A stretch of DNA of 64,000 nt, from NCBI RefSeq assembly GCF_012974865.1, contig NZ_CP043633.1, positions 1,426,001 through 1,490,000 on the forward strand, read 5' to 3'. Origin of the DNA: Nonlabens sp. Ci31. Its GTDB lineage: Bacteria > Bacteroidota > Bacteroidia > Flavobacteriales > Flavobacteriaceae. Shown piece after piece: positions 27,565 to 37,068 of this stretch; position 1 is the stretch's first letter; each line of letters opens with the position of its first letter. Made by a program: the position numbers and the translations under genes. The notes below the pieces were generated by a model that saw nothing but the letters and a program-made list of their open reading frames with translations, ran no database searches and was not told where the DNA came from.

Positions 27565-29463
27565 ATGAGCGACCAGATAAAACACGAGTGCGGTATTGCA
27601 CTTATCCGTCTTCTTAAACCATTAGAATACTATAAGGAGAAATACGGAACAGCTTTCTACGGTATCAATAAAATGTACTTAATGATGGAAAAACAGCACA
27701 ACCGTGGCCAGGATGGTGCTGGATTTGCCAGTATCAAACTGGATGTAGACCCAGGCCAACGTTATATTTCTAGAGTGCGCAGTAATGCCGCACAGCCTAT
27801 TCAAGATATTTTTGCACAAATCAACGACCGCATCAATACAGAGCTGACTGAAAATCCTGAAATAAAAGACGACGTAGCGGCACAAAAAGAACGGATTCCT
27901 TATGTAGGAGAATTGTTGATGGGCCATGTGCGTTACGGGACCTTTGGTAAAAACAGCATAGAATCAGTACATCCATTCTTAAGACAGAACAACTGGATGC
28001 ACCGCAACCTGATTATGGCAGGTAATTTTAATATGACCAATGTATTCAAGCTTTTTAACAAGCTCGTAGAACTAGGGCAGCACCCTAAGGACATGGCAGA
28101 TACAGTTACCGTAATGGAGAAAGTAGGTCATTTCCAAGATAGACAAGTCAGTAAATTATACAAAAAGTTTAAGTCAAAAGGTCTTTCTAAAATAGAAGCC
28201 AGTCCTAAAATTGCAGAAGAAATAGACGTTGCTAAAATACTGCGTAAGAGTGCTAAGGACTGGGATGGCGGTTATGCTATGGGGGGTTTAATGGGACATG
28301 GAGATGCTTTTTTACTGCGTGATCCTGCAGGAATACGACCGGCTTATTATTATCAAGATGATGAGGTAGTAGTAGTAGCAAGCGAGCGACCAGTAATACA
28401 AACGGCTTTTAATGTTGCATTTGAAGAAGTTAAGGAGCTCGATCCAGGGAAGGCCATTATTATTAAGAAAAATGGAACAGTTACCCTAGACCAAATCACA
28501 GAACCATTAGAGCGCAAAGCTTGTTCTTTTGAACGCATTTACTTCTCACGTGGAAGTGATGCAGAGATTTATCAGGAACGCAAAATGTTAGGAAAACTAT
28601 TGTTTCCTGAGATTATGAAGAGTATTGATAACGATATTGATAACACGGTGTTCTCGTACATTCCCAACACAGCAGAAACATCATTCTACGGCATGGTAGA
28701 AGAGGGTCACGCCGTTCTCAACAAGCAGAAAAAAGATTTTATTATAGCTGGAGAAGGAAAGCTGACGGAAGAGCAAGTGGAAGCTACGCTTTCGCGAAAG
28801 CTAAGAACAGAAAAAATAGCGATTAAAGATGCTAAACTGCGCACATTTATAACGGAAGATTCTTCTCGTGACGACCTTGTAGCTCACGTGTATGATGTGA
28901 CTTATGGTGTTGTAAAGCCGGAAGACAATCTGGTAATAATTGATGATTCTATAGTGAGAGGCACTACCTTGAAGAAGTCCATTCTTAAAATGATGGATCG
29001 ATTGAACCCTAAGAAAATCATAGTGGTTTCTAGTGCACCACAAATTAGATATCCAGATTGTTACGGAATAGATATGGCACGAATAGAAGGCTTGGTAGCT
29101 TTTAAAGCGGCACTAGCTTTACATGAAGATCGTGGCACTTATGATGTGGTAGAAGAAATCTATAAGAAGTGCAAACTACAGACAGAGATGAAAGACGTAG
29201 ATGTGGTAAACTACGTAAAAGATCTATACGACCCCTTTACAGATCAAGAAGTTTCTGATAAGATAGGAGAACTACTTTCTGAGGAAGGTTTAAAGGCTGA
29301 TATAAAAATTATTTATCAAACCGTAGATAATTTACACAAAGCCTGTCCCAAGAATTTAGGGGATTGGTACTTTACAGGAAATTACCCTACAGACGGCGGT
29401 AATAGAGTGGTAAATCGAGCTTATATCAACTTTTTTGAAGGAAATGATGAGCGAGCTTATTAA
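27565..29463 (+). CDS. PurF-like amidophosphoribosyltransferase (long form)
   Basis: A 632-residue class II glutamine amidotransferase fused to a phosphoribosyltransferase. The predicted nucleophile is Cys9 (SDQIKHECGIA), so an eight-residue propeptide may need removal, as known for Bacillus PurF. The glutaminase has HNRGQDGAGFASI, MGHVRYGTFG and MAGNFNMTN; the PRTase has the PRPP-binding VIIDDSIVRGTT at about 457-468. It is longer than the roughly 470-510 residues of classical PurF, with insertions around 90-130 and at the C-terminus. Which step it serves, de novo purine synthesis or a paralogous role, is unsettled. A palindrome copy encodes LSRK near 408. The start at 27565 matches the family N-terminus. 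Confidence 0.9.
   Translation: MSDQIKHECGIALIRLLKPLEYYKEKYGTAFYGINKMYLMMEKQHNRGQDGAGFASIKLDVDPGQRYISRVRSNAAQPIQDIFAQINDRINTELTENPEIKDDVAAQKERIPYVGELLMGHVRYGTFGKNSIESVHPFLRQNNWMHRNLIMAGNFNMTNVFKLFNKLVELGQHPKDMADTVTVMEKVGHFQDRQVSKLYKKFKSKGLSKIEASPKIAEEIDVAKILRKSAKDWDGGYAMGGLMGHGDAFLLRDPAGIRPAYYYQDDEVVVVASERPVIQTAFNVAFEEVKELDPGKAIIIKKNGTVTLDQITEPLERKACSFERIYFSRGSDAEIYQERKMLGKLLFPEIMKSIDNDIDNTVFSYIPNTAETSFYGMVEEGHAVLNKQKKDFIIAGEGKLTEEQVEATLSRKLRTEKIAIKDAKLRTFITEDSSRDDLVAHVYDVTYGVVKPEDNLVIIDDSIVRGTTLKKSILKMMDRLNPKKIIVVSSAPQIRYPDCYGIDMARIEGLVAFKAALALHEDRGTYDVVEEIYKKCKLQTEMKDVDVVNYVKDLYDPFTDQEVSDKIGELLSEEGLKADIKIIYQTVDNLHKACPKNLGDWYFTGNYPTDGGNRVVNRAYINFFEGNDERAY
28788..28801. repeat. GCTTTCGCGAAAGC palindrome, copy 6 (inside PurF-like gene)
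   Basis: A perfect 14-bp core, in frame but read one base later than the other coding copies, so it encodes Leu-Ser-Arg-Lys instead of Ala-Phe-Ala-Lys. Confidence 0.82.
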
Positions 29464-29485
29464 GACGTTATTTTCTTATAAATTT

Positions 29486-29533
29486 TAAATCAAAATCCCC
29501 AAATCAAGTAATTGATTTGGGGATTTTGATTTA
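29486..29533. terminator. Strong hairpin terminator after the PurF-like gene
   Basis: Two perfect 22-bp arms with a 4-base loop; the arm core is AAAATCCCCAAATCA. It closely resembles the hairpin at 31540-31597 on the far side of the degenerate region. Confidence 0.88.
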
Positions 29534-29648
29534 AAAAACTTTTTTACTCATTGAAAATGATATTTTGCTCCTTGCTTATTTTGAAGTCATAAAGCTATCA
29601 ATAGTTTTATCAAAAATTGATCAATTAATTCGGCTATTGTATATCCGT

Positions 29649-29865
29649 TTAATGCCTATTAGATATGATGCCTGGACCTGTCTTCTGTGTTTGATGCGCC
29701 CATTTTGAAGCCTCTACCTCAAAGTAACCTTCATTCATATCCATCATTCTCTCTCAAGTATAACGGTCATCTCGATCTCCCATGGAGAGCACCCCTTGCT
29801 AACCACATGACGATCATAAAAATTAAAACCTAGAGAATCCATAGGAACATAGAGTCTCGAGGTCT
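29649..29865 (-). pseudogene. Short open-frame remnants, no intact gene
   Basis: Minus-strand frames here read RLYVPMDSLGFNFYDRHVV and SKGCSPWEIEMTVILERE up to a stop, then, in a second frame overlapping at GAATGATGG, MMDMNEGYFEVEASKWAHQT ending TAA at 29649. The composition is protein-like, but both pieces are too short to be genes. They look like the broken end of a former coding region whose family I do not recognise. Confidence 0.3.
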
Positions 29866-29903
29866 TATAAATTTAAAAAATAGTCTTTGTACTACTAAAG
29901 TCA

Positions 29904-30020
29904 TTACTCTATCTTTTTAAAGATTTTATAAACTAAATAAAGAATCAGCAATAAAATCAAGATGAATAAGATTTGACTTATTAAAAGTCCTAAACTAAAA
30001 TCATTTATTACACTTTCCAT
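29904..30020 (-). CDS. 38-residue single-helix membrane protein
   Basis: The frame reads MESVINDFSLGLLISQ, then a hydrophobic helix (about residues 13-31) and a basic tail KIFKKIE. The opening resembles the N-terminal membrane segment of ATP synthase subunit b, which often starts with a similar INDFS-GL motif, but the long soluble stalk is absent. It could be a functional small membrane protein or an orphaned fragment. The clear ATG, stop and amphipathic pattern favour a real peptide. Confidence 0.45.
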   Translation of the reverse strand: MESVINDFSLGLLISQILFILILLLILYLVYKIFKKIE

Positions 30021-30022
30021 AA

Positions 30023-30220
30023 TTAATTAATTTTTTCAGAACGAACTATTTCGCCAGTGGTTATATTTAAAATCACCCTTATTTGGATCTGAGATGTAAC
30101 ACTTAAAGGTATGGCAAAGCCGCTATCAGAAAATTTAATCCCCATTGTTTCATTTACTATTATGTCTAGTTGTACGGTATTACCTACTAAGTTAACAACT
30201 CCTATTTCATAAACAACTAC
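30023..30220 (-). pseudogene. Headless reading-frame remnant
   Basis: An open frame of about 64 codons reading VVYEIGVVNLVGNTVQL ... IQIRVILNITTGEIVRSEKIN. It has no usable start codon, and its upstream end overlaps the stop of the broken gene at 30217 in another frame. It looks like the C-terminal end of a beta-rich protein, perhaps once continuous with that neighbour. Confidence 0.35.
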
Positions 30221-30651
30221 TCATTAATATTTAAAGCCATTTTCCATACTTGATATTCATGACAGTTAACCGTTTCAACGAAAATTTTCACATATAGGTG
30301 TTCCTCTAAAATACCATCTTTTTCCTTACTAACATCCTCTACTTTAAAAAAATCTAGACTAGAAACGTCTGTTAATTTTAGAGGCTTTTCTAAAGAATAA
30401 TATTCAAAATATTTTTAAATATTTGGTTGTGAATTTACTACAACAACTTCATTATCATTTTTTATAGTTTTATTCTCTTCAAGCCATGTGTTTTTGTGTT
30501 TATAAAGAGGGATTTTCAATTTAGCTGAACTGTCTTTTTTAATAAATTTAAATAGTTCGCTATCGTTTAGTATTACATAAACAGTATTGTTACTTTGACT
30601 TGATACAAAACTTGAAGTCAAAATAATTATTGAAAAAAAGAAATTTTTCAT
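30217..30651 (-). pseudogene. Secreted hypothetical protein with in-frame stop
   Basis: The frame starts at ATG 30651 (MKNFFFSIIILTSSFVSSQS, a clear signal peptide). It continues NNTVYVILNDSELFKF and reaches an in-frame TAA at 30415-30417. The same frame then runs on for a further 65 codons with normal protein composition (KYFEYYSLEKPLKLTDVSS ... NCHEYQVWKMALNINE) to TAG at 30217. The most likely history is a point mutation to TAA; readthrough is possible but unsupported. The ancestral protein would be about 144 residues. No family is recognised. Confidence 0.55.
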
Positions 30652-31109
30652 ACCATTCTTAGTTTTAGTCAATTTTTCCTTTTTAGGAATTATTGAAATT
30701 ATTAATGGTTGTATTTATGGAATTTCTTTCTAATTGTGATAATGCATTCCAGGCAATAGTATTTACAGTGATTTTTTCTGATTTTACTATTACATCAGAC
30801 TCACAACTGAAAATAAAAAATAAGAATACAAAAGATAAACATTTAAATAAACCTAGAATTGATTTAGATTGGGAGATAATAACATATTTGCTTAATTTTA
30901 CATCATAAAACTAGTATTTTTAAGATGATATATTCAAGTTTATCCTATTATTCGTTAAAATCTCTATAATTAAACCCTACTGATCCACAGCATGCCAATC
31001 GACATAGCAGGTTTCTCTTTCTCTTAAACCTAACGCGTTTAGGGAGATGTTTACAAGCAATTGTTTTTGAATTTTATCGGAAAATCGATGATCATCATCT
31101 CAATGGTAG

Positions 31110-31470
31110 TTTGGGAATCTACATAATGATGAGTTGAGTATAGTTACTCCTCAACAATTATTGGGACTCAATTATGATGATCTCTTTGTAAGGATGAATG
31201 AGAATCTATCTTTAAGGCATTTTAATTTTGAAGTAAAACATTTTCACAGGAAAAACAGCTCATTTAAATGGTGATTATTTTGTTTCTGAAAAGGTTTTAT
31301 TACCATCAGTTATGAATAAAATTGATGAGGCATTAAAATCAGATAGAATATTAGTTTCTATTGCGAGAAGAGGTAATCTCATGGCAGTAGCCAAAGTAAA
31401 ACACAACCAAAATAATGTATATATAGACAGCTTTTTACAAATGCATAGCAATGCGTCCACAATACTATAA
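31110..31470 (+). pseudogene. Frameshifted gene remnant, possibly phage or toxin derived
   Basis: One frame (31110-31274) reads FGNLHNDELSIVTPQQLLGL ... LRHFNFEVKHF. After the AAAACATTTTC stretch near 31235 the reading continues, one frame over, as FTGKTAHLNGDYFVSEKVLL ... RILVSIARRGNLMAVAKV to TAA at 31468. A single-base indel would join them. The start is missing. The composition and the FTGK...RRGNLMAVAKV end are reminiscent of C-terminal domains of phage head or polymorphic-toxin proteins, but I cannot name a family. Confidence 0.45.
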
Positions 31471-31539
31471 ATCCTGAGGAAAGATTATTGAAAAGCATAT
31501 CAGAGATTTCCAAAGGTGAAACGATAAATCATTTGAATC

Positions 31540-31597
31540 TAACCCAAATAAAAATCCCCAAATCATTTGATTGATTTGAGGATTTTTATTTGGGTTA
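31540..31597. terminator. Hairpin terminator downstream of superoxide dismutase
   Basis: An inverted repeat with arms TAACCCAAATAAAAATCCCC-AAATCA and its near complement. It shares the ATCCCCAAATCA arm core with the hairpin at 29486-29533. It lies 16 bp past the minus-strand sod stop codon. Confidence 0.82.
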
Positions 31598-31612
31598 AGT
31601 GCTTACTGGAAA

Positions 31613-32221
31613 CTACTTCCCTTCAGCATATCTTTTAGAAACTTCTTCCCAGTTGATAAGATTAAAAAATGCTTCCACATAATCAGGACGTCTGTTTTGA
31701 TAGTTCAAGTAGTAGGCATGTTCCCATACATCAAGACCTAGAATGGGAGTTCCACCACATCCTACTTCTGGCATCAATGGGTTGTCTTGGTTGGGAGTTC
31801 CACATACATCTAGTTTTCCACCTTCATGTACACAAAGCCATGCCCATCCAGAACCAAATTGTCCTTTTGCAGCAGTGCTAAAGGTGTCTTTAAAATTTTC
31901 AAATGTACCAAATGAAGTCTTGATCGCATCAGCTAGTTCGCCAGTTGGGTGACCACCGCCATTAGGACTCATTACTTCCCAGAACAAACTGTGGTTATAA
32001 AAACCGCCACCGTTATTTCTTAGGGCAGTGTTGTGCATGTCTAGATTTAAAAGAATGTTATCAATAGTTTTTCCTTCTAGATCTGTCCCTTTTACAGCAT
32101 CGTTAAGTTTATTAGTATACCCTTGATGATGCTTTCCGTGGTGTATCTCCATAGTTTTTGCATCAATATGAGGTTCTAGTGCGTCTTTAGCATAATTTAA
32201 TTGAGGTAGTTCAAAAGCCAT
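31613..32221 (-). CDS. Superoxide dismutase (Mn-type signatures)
   Basis: A 202-residue Fe/Mn superoxide dismutase that disproportionates superoxide in the cytoplasm; no signal peptide is seen. The metal ligands fit His27 (MEIHHGKHH), His77 (FYNHSLFW), Asp164 and His168 ([10 protein letters not shown]). The second-sphere pattern NNGGGFYNH together with NQDNPLM resembles Mn enzymes, where the Gln sits in the C-terminal domain, but the metal cannot be proved from sequence. It is monocistronic, ending at the terminator shared with the degenerate region. Confidence 0.95.
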   Translation of the reverse strand: MAFELPQLNYAKDALEPHIDAKTMEIHHGKHHQGYTNKLNDAVKGTDLEGKTIDNILLNLDMHNTALRNNGGGFYNHSLFWEVMSPNGGGHPTGELADAIKTSFGTFENFKDTFSTAAKGQFGSGWAWLCVHEGGKLDVCGTPNQDNPLMPEVGCGGTPILGLDVWEHAYYLNYQNRRPDYVEAFFNLINWEEVSKRYAEGK

Positions 32222-32562
32222 TATATATTCTTTTTAATTAGTTATTTATCGAATTATAAATTTAAGCACAAAAAGGGGACTGTTAAAATTATCCACGTTA
32301 TATTATCCTTAAAGTGTTCAGGTTCATTATAAAGTGTAAATAAGTTAAAAAGAAAGCAATTTGTTTAAATTAATGCTTGTCAAGTAATACAGACCGTTGT
32401 ACTCATGGAAGATGCAGTATAGGGGTAAGAGGTAAATAACGTTTTGTAATTGCCATAAAGGAGAGTTGTATCAAATAAATCTATGTCATACGGACTACAA
32501 TCCATAAGGAATCTTACAGCGCAGCGGTCTTGTGTCTTTCTTTTCTATGCTTATCTTTGACT
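32222..32562. other. Intergenic region between divergent sod and helicase genes
   Basis: These 341 bases hold the two divergent promoter regions. I see a candidate promoter for the helicase at its right end and A/T-rich sequence elsewhere, and no convincing small gene or RNA. Confidence 0.6.
32530..32559 (+). promoter_or_regulatory. Candidate promoter for the AddA-like gene
   Basis: TTG at 32530-32532, a 19-bp spacer, then TATCTTTG at 32552-32559, an exact TAnnTTTG match. The ATG at 32563 is only three bases further, so a transcript from here would be essentially leaderless, or the promoter match is fortuitous. Confidence 0.4.
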
Positions 32563-35500
32563 ATGTCTGAATCACCTACTACTTTTTATAGCGCCAGTGC
32601 AGGATCTGGAAAGACCTATACGCTTGCGCAAGATTACCTCACGCTGCTTTTTAAAAATCCGTATGCTAATGGATACCGGCGTATTCTAGCGGTGACATTT
32701 ACTAATAAAGCGGTAGGCGAGATGAAAGAACGTATTCTTGATTACTTGCATAAATTTACTTTTGACGAGTTAGAAGAGGGGGTTATAGGAATAGCAAATC
32801 ACATTAAAAACGAAACTGGCCTAGATAGCGATCAGTTCAAAAAGAAAGCCCAAGCTGTTTTTAATCAGCTGTTGCATGATTACTCGGCCTTTGATATAGT
32901 CACTATTGACTCTTTCAACCATCGTATTTTAAGAACCTTTGCAAAGGATATCGATTTACCCGATAATTTTGAGGTAGAACTGGATAGCAAACGGTTGATT
33001 TCAAAAGCCATTAACAACCTTATTGCGAGAGCAGGAAAAGATAAGAAACTCACTCAGCAATTAGTGGACTTTTCTTTATCAAAGATAGAAGAAGGCAAAA
33101 GCTGGGATATAGAATACGACCTTCAAGATATAGCCAAATTAATTCAAAATGAAAACCATTATCCTTTTCTTAAGCAATTAAAGGGTAAAGAGGTAAAAGA
33201 CTTCTTAAGCTTTCGTAAAAGTTTGTATAAAAAAATCAACACTGCTCAAAAAGAGCTTAGTGATAAAGCAGTAGCTCTAGTTAAAATGTCTGAAGATTTA
33301 AACATCTCTTCAGCCGATTTTAAAGGAGGTTCAAGGAGCATATTTAATACGGTTATCAAAGTAGCCCAAGAAGATTTTTCTGTAAAAATAGACGCTGCTT
33401 CTATAAGAGACCTTATCGCTGGAGAATTATACCCCAAAGGGAAATCCCAAAACATCAAGGATCAAATAGACCAAATGGCTGCTGTTATTAAAATATTTGC
33501 AGAGCAGTACAAGGAGCAAATGGGAACGGTTCTTTTTCACAAGAACATCGCCAGTAGTCTAACGCCTTTATCATTGCTCAATGAATTGCTTCATGAGATA
33601 GATAAGATTAAAGTCGCAGAGCAAATCGTGCCTATTTATGAGTTCAATGCTTTATTAGCAGAACAAATTAAGGACCAGCCAGCTCCTTTTATATATGAAC
33701 GACTTGGGGAGCGTTACCGTCATTATTTTATAGACGAATTTCAGGATACCAGCCGCATGCAATGGGAAAACCTCGCGCCACTTATAGAAAATGAACTCCA
33801 GCAGCAACGAGAGAATGAAGAGCGTGGAAGCCTCATGCTCGTGGGTGATGCAAAGCAGTCCATCTATAGATTCCGTGGTGGAGATGCTGACCAGTTTTTG
33901 AGATTACTTGCTACTCCAGATCTGTTTATGTTGCCTAAAAAAGCCGAAACACTGGAATTCAACTGGCGTAGTTACGATGAGGTTATTAAATTTAACAACG
34001 AGTTTTTTGATTATTATGGAGATCACCTTCACAGTGAGGTGTACCAGACTTTGTATAAGAAATACCTCCAACAACAAACAAGAGCAAAAGAGGGTGGTTT
34101 TATACAAATAGACTTTATAGATAAGGATTTTGAAGCTCCTTACGACACAGAAGATTTTAAAAATGCGTACCCCTATCACGTATATCAACAAATTAAAAAG
34201 GCCCACAAAAATGGTTTTGCATTAGGCGAGATTTGTGTTCTTGTACGAGCAAATAAAGAAGGTCATGAGATCGCAAAATATCTAGTTTCTCAAGAAATGC
34301 GTGTAGTCTCTGGAGATAGTCTGCTGGTATATGCCTCGCATAAAGTACAGTTATTAGTCGCTTTGATGAAGATGGTGCAGGCGCCAGAGCAACAACAACC
34401 GCGTTTTGAGTTTCTGATGGCGTACACCAGAGTTTTTGAGATCGAGGATATTCATTCTTTTGTTACCGCGCACCTCCATCAGAGTTTATTGGAACTAGGC
34501 AAGAGTCTTATGGCTTTTGAAAATGATGATTTAGGTTCCGCTTTCGCGAAAGCAGCATTATTTCAAGCGACAGAACAAGTAGCAGAGTCTATAGGGTTAT
34601 TTAAAGAGCAAGACACCAGATTACAGTCGTTTCTAGAATTCCTATTTGAATATTCTACCGGCTATGAAGTATCGCTCTCTGGATTTTTAGAACACTGGGA
34701 ACTGAAAAAGGAAAAACTGAGCGTACCAGCTGCAGCAGATGCTGACGCGGTACAAATTATGACCATTCACAAGTCTAAAGGACTGGAATTCCCTGTGGTC
34801 ATAGTTCCTCATTGCGATAAAAAATTAGATGAGGCTAGAAATCCATCAGGCTGGGTTCCTGTAAAGGAAAAAGAATACGAAGGTTTTGATCAAGTTTATA
34901 TCAATTTAAAAAAAGAAAACGAATTTTATCCAGGTACTGCTCCAGAGGTCTATGCAAATAACCTCGCCAAAGTTCAAATGGATCAAATCAATACGTTATA
35001 TGTGGCTTTTACAAGAGCAAGAGAGCAATTATACATCAGTGCAGAAAGTGCCAACGGGAATACGAAGAACTACTCCTCACTTTTAAAAGAGTTTATTGAA
35101 AAAAAAGAAATTGAACTAGAATCTCATAATGGTTATGAGTCGGCACAAATAGGAGAGGTGAATCGCAAATCTATAGCTAGAGAAACAGAAGAAAGCCAGA
35201 TGCTGGAGGAATACAAAGTATGCTTGGATTCTGAAAGATTGAGTATTTCTACGAGAAAAGGCTTGCTGTGGTCAAGTGGCGCTAGTGAGGCCATTCAAAA
35301 AGGTAATGTGTTGCATGAATACCTTTCCTTGATGAAAGATTCTTCCAACTTTGAAAAAATGCGTAAAAAGATAGAAAGAGATTTTTCCCTGTCTAAAGAC
35401 GAACAAAAAGAGATGAAAAAGATGATCGAGGCAGTAATTACCCATCCAGATCTAGCACCTTACTATATAAAAGGTATACATGTACTCAACGAGCAACCTA

Positions 35501-35715
35501 TTTTGCTTCCATCGGGAACAAGGCTTATACCAGATAGAGTAGTGTTTGTAAATGATGAGGCGGTTATTATCGATTATAAAACTGGTGCTGTTTTAGAAAA
35601 ACACCGATTACAACTTAATAAATATGAAGATTTATTGGTGTCTATGCATATAAAGGTTTCAGAGAAAGTGCTTATTTATACAGATAGTTTAGAAATCGTT
35701 AAATGGAATGGTTAA
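32563..35715 (+). CDS. UvrD/AddA-type helicase-nuclease
   Basis: A 1050-residue superfamily 1A helicase fused to a RecB-type nuclease, expected to process DNA double-strand ends for recombination. Motifs in order: Walker A SASAGSGKTYT (10-20), VTFTNKAVGEMKERI (Ia), YFIDEFQDTSRMQW (II), VGDAKQSIYRFRGGD (III), TIHKSKGLEFPVVIVP (V) and YVAFTRAREQLYI (VI). The C-terminus has LIPDRVVFV followed by AVIIDYKTG, the PD-(D/E)XK nuclease core. The partner AddB-like subunit is not in the window. A palindrome copy encodes SAFAKAA at about 659-665. The ATG at 32563 gives the family N-terminus. Confidence 0.93.
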   Translation: MSESPTTFYSASAGSGKTYTLAQDYLTLLFKNPYANGYRRILAVTFTNKAVGEMKERILDYLHKFTFDELEEGVIGIANHIKNETGLDSDQFKKKAQAVFNQLLHDYSAFDIVTIDSFNHRILRTFAKDIDLPDNFEVELDSKRLISKAINNLIARAGKDKKLTQQLVDFSLSKIEEGKSWDIEYDLQDIAKLIQNENHYPFLKQLKGKEVKDFLSFRKSLYKKINTAQKELSDKAVALVKMSEDLNISSADFKGGSRSIFNTVIKVAQEDFSVKIDAASIRDLIAGELYPKGKSQNIKDQIDQMAAVIKIFAEQYKEQMGTVLFHKNIASSLTPLSLLNELLHEIDKIKVAEQIVPIYEFNALLAEQIKDQPAPFIYERLGERYRHYFIDEFQDTSRMQWENLAPLIENELQQQRENEERGSLMLVGDAKQSIYRFRGGDADQFLRLLATPDLFMLPKKAETLEFNWRSYDEVIKFNNEFFDYYGDHLHSEVYQTLYKKYLQQQTRAKEGGFIQIDFIDKDFEAPYDTEDFKNAYPYHVYQQIKKAHKNGFALGEICVLVRANKEGHEIAKYLVSQEMRVVSGDSLLVYASHKVQLLVALMKMVQAPEQQQPRFEFLMAYTRVFEIEDIHSFVTAHLHQSLLELGKSLMAFENDDLGSAFAKAALFQATEQVAESIGLFKEQDTRLQSFLEFLFEYSTGYEVSLSGFLEHWELKKEKLSVPAAADADAVQIMTIHKSKGLEFPVVIVPHCDKKLDEARNPSGWVPVKEKEYEGFDQVYINLKKENEFYPGTAPEVYANNLAKVQMDQINTLYVAFTRAREQLYISAESANGNTKNYSSLLKEFIEKKEIELESHNGYESAQIGEVNRKSIARETEESQMLEEYKVCLDSERLSISTRKGLLWSSGASEAIQKGNVLHEYLSLMKDSSNFEKMRKKIERDFSLSKDEQKEMKKMIEAVITHPDLAPYYIKGIHVLNEQPILLPSGTRLIPDRVVFVNDEAVIIDYKTGAVLEKHRLQLNKYEDLLVSMHIKVSEKVLIYTDSLEIVKWNG
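34540..34553. repeat. GCTTTCGCGAAAGC palindrome, copy 7 (inside AddA-like gene)
   Basis: A perfect 14-bp core preceded by TTCC, in frame and encoding Ala-Phe-Ala-Lys-Ala between helicase motifs. Confidence 0.85.
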
Positions 35716-35759
35716 AGGCTTGCGGCTTGTTATATTTGTAAAACACTAAAAAATCTATA

Positions 35760-36953
35760 ATGTACGGATCAATTAAAGAACACCTACAAAAAGAACTAGC
35801 AGAAATTAAAGATGCTGGATTATATAAAAGAGAACGTATTATTACTTCTCCGCAAGATGCGGTCATCACTTTAGAGGATGGTTCTGAAGTTCTCAACTTT
35901 TGTTCTAATAATTACTTAGGACTTTCTTCTCACCCAGAAGTGATAAAAGCAGCAAAGGATACCTTGGATTCTCATGGTTTTGGAATGAGCTCTGTTCGAT
36001 TTATTTGTGGAACTCAAGACATACACAAAGAACTAGAGCAAAAACTAGCAGATTTTTACGGTTGTGAAGACACGATTCTTTATGCAGCTTGTTTTGATGC
36101 TAATGCAGGTGTCTTTGAGCCTTTACTAACTAAAGAAGATGCCATTATTTCAGATTCTTTAAATCACGCTTCAATTATTGATGGTGTGCGTTTGTGTAAA
36201 GCTGGCCGTTACCGCTATGCCACTGCAGACATGGCAGATCTTGAAAAACAATTAAAGCAAGCCACTGAAGATGGAGCGCGCCATAAACTTATTGTTACAG
36301 ATGGTGTTTTCTCCATGGACGGGCTGTTAGCACCTTTAGATAAAATATGCGACCTGGCAGATAAGTATGATGCTCTTGTTATGGTAGATGAATGTCACGC
36401 AGCAGGTTTCTTAGGAGATACAGGTAGAGGTACTCTAGAAGCAAAAGGTGTTTTAGGAAGGATAGATATTATCACTGGTACTTTAGGTAAGGCACTTGGT
36501 GGTGCTATGGGTGGCTATACCTGTGCCAATAAAGAGGTGATTGAAATACTGAGACAGCGTTCTAGACCTTACCTTTTTAGTAACTCACTGGCACCTTCTA
36601 TAGTAGGTGCTTCTATAAAAGCACTAGAGCTGATAGATGAAAGCACGGAACTTATCGATAAAGTGCAGTCTAATACCGCCTTTTTCAAAAAAAGCATGCA
36701 AGACCTAGGATTTGATATTATGGACGGTGAAAGCGCTATTGTTCCCGTAATGTTATACGATGCAAAACTCTCTCAACAAATGGCAGATTTACTCCTAGAA
36801 GAGGGTATCTATGTGATAGGATTCTTTTATCCAGTCGTGCCTAAAGAGAAAGCAAGGATAAGGGTGCAACTAAGCGCAGCGCATTCACAAAATCATTTGG
36901 AAAAAGCAATCGCTGCTTTTGAAAAAGTGGGAAAAAAATTAGGTGTTATTTAA
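35760..36953 (+). CDS. kbl: Glycine C-acetyltransferase (2-amino-3-ketobutyrate CoA ligase)
   Basis: A 397-residue PLP enzyme of the alpha-oxoamine synthase family. It converts 2-amino-3-ketobutyrate and CoA to glycine and acetyl-CoA in threonine breakdown. It has the N-terminal [57 protein letters not shown] and [13 protein letters not shown] with the PLP lysine near 243. Related synthases such as KBL, AONS and ALAS share the fold; the pattern [13 protein letters not shown] fits KBL best. The partner threonine dehydrogenase is not in the window. Confidence 0.92.
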   Translation: MYGSIKEHLQKELAEIKDAGLYKRERIITSPQDAVITLEDGSEVLNFCSNNYLGLSSHPEVIKAAKDTLDSHGFGMSSVRFICGTQDIHKELEQKLADFYGCEDTILYAACFDANAGVFEPLLTKEDAIISDSLNHASIIDGVRLCKAGRYRYATADMADLEKQLKQATEDGARHKLIVTDGVFSMDGLLAPLDKICDLADKYDALVMVDECHAAGFLGDTGRGTLEAKGVLGRIDIITGTLGKALGGAMGGYTCANKEVIEILRQRSRPYLFSNSLAPSIVGASIKALELIDESTELIDKVQSNTAFFKKSMQDLGFDIMDGESAIVPVMLYDAKLSQQMADLLLEEGIYVIGFFYPVVPKEKARIRVQLSAAHSQNHLEKAIAAFEKVGKKLGVI

Positions 36954-37012
36954 AAATAATAATGAATAAATAGTAAATGAGACATTTTTAGAGAAAATTA
37001 TTGACCGTATCC

Positions 37013-37042
37013 TTGCGAAAGACAAGGAACGGTTTAATTTTG
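37013..37042 (+). promoter_or_regulatory. Bacteroidetes-type promoter of the OmpA gene
   Basis: TTG (37013-37015), a 19-bp spacer and TAATTTTG (37035-37042): both elements match the consensus exactly. The ATG is 26 bp downstream, leaving room for a short leader. Such a close match suits a highly expressed outer-membrane protein. Confidence 0.75.
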
Positions 37043-37068
37043 CAGTGTATATTATTAAAAACCCCAAC

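Noticed and set aside
30693..30908. A 71-codon plus-strand frame in the degenerate region
   Set aside because: Very A/T-rich, begins at a TTG-like codon, has no family or structural feature, and lies among decayed genes.
29486..31597. The two similar hairpins as ends of an intact insertion sequence
   Set aside because: No transposase frame lies between them, and each hairpin sits where a terminator of its neighbouring gene is expected.
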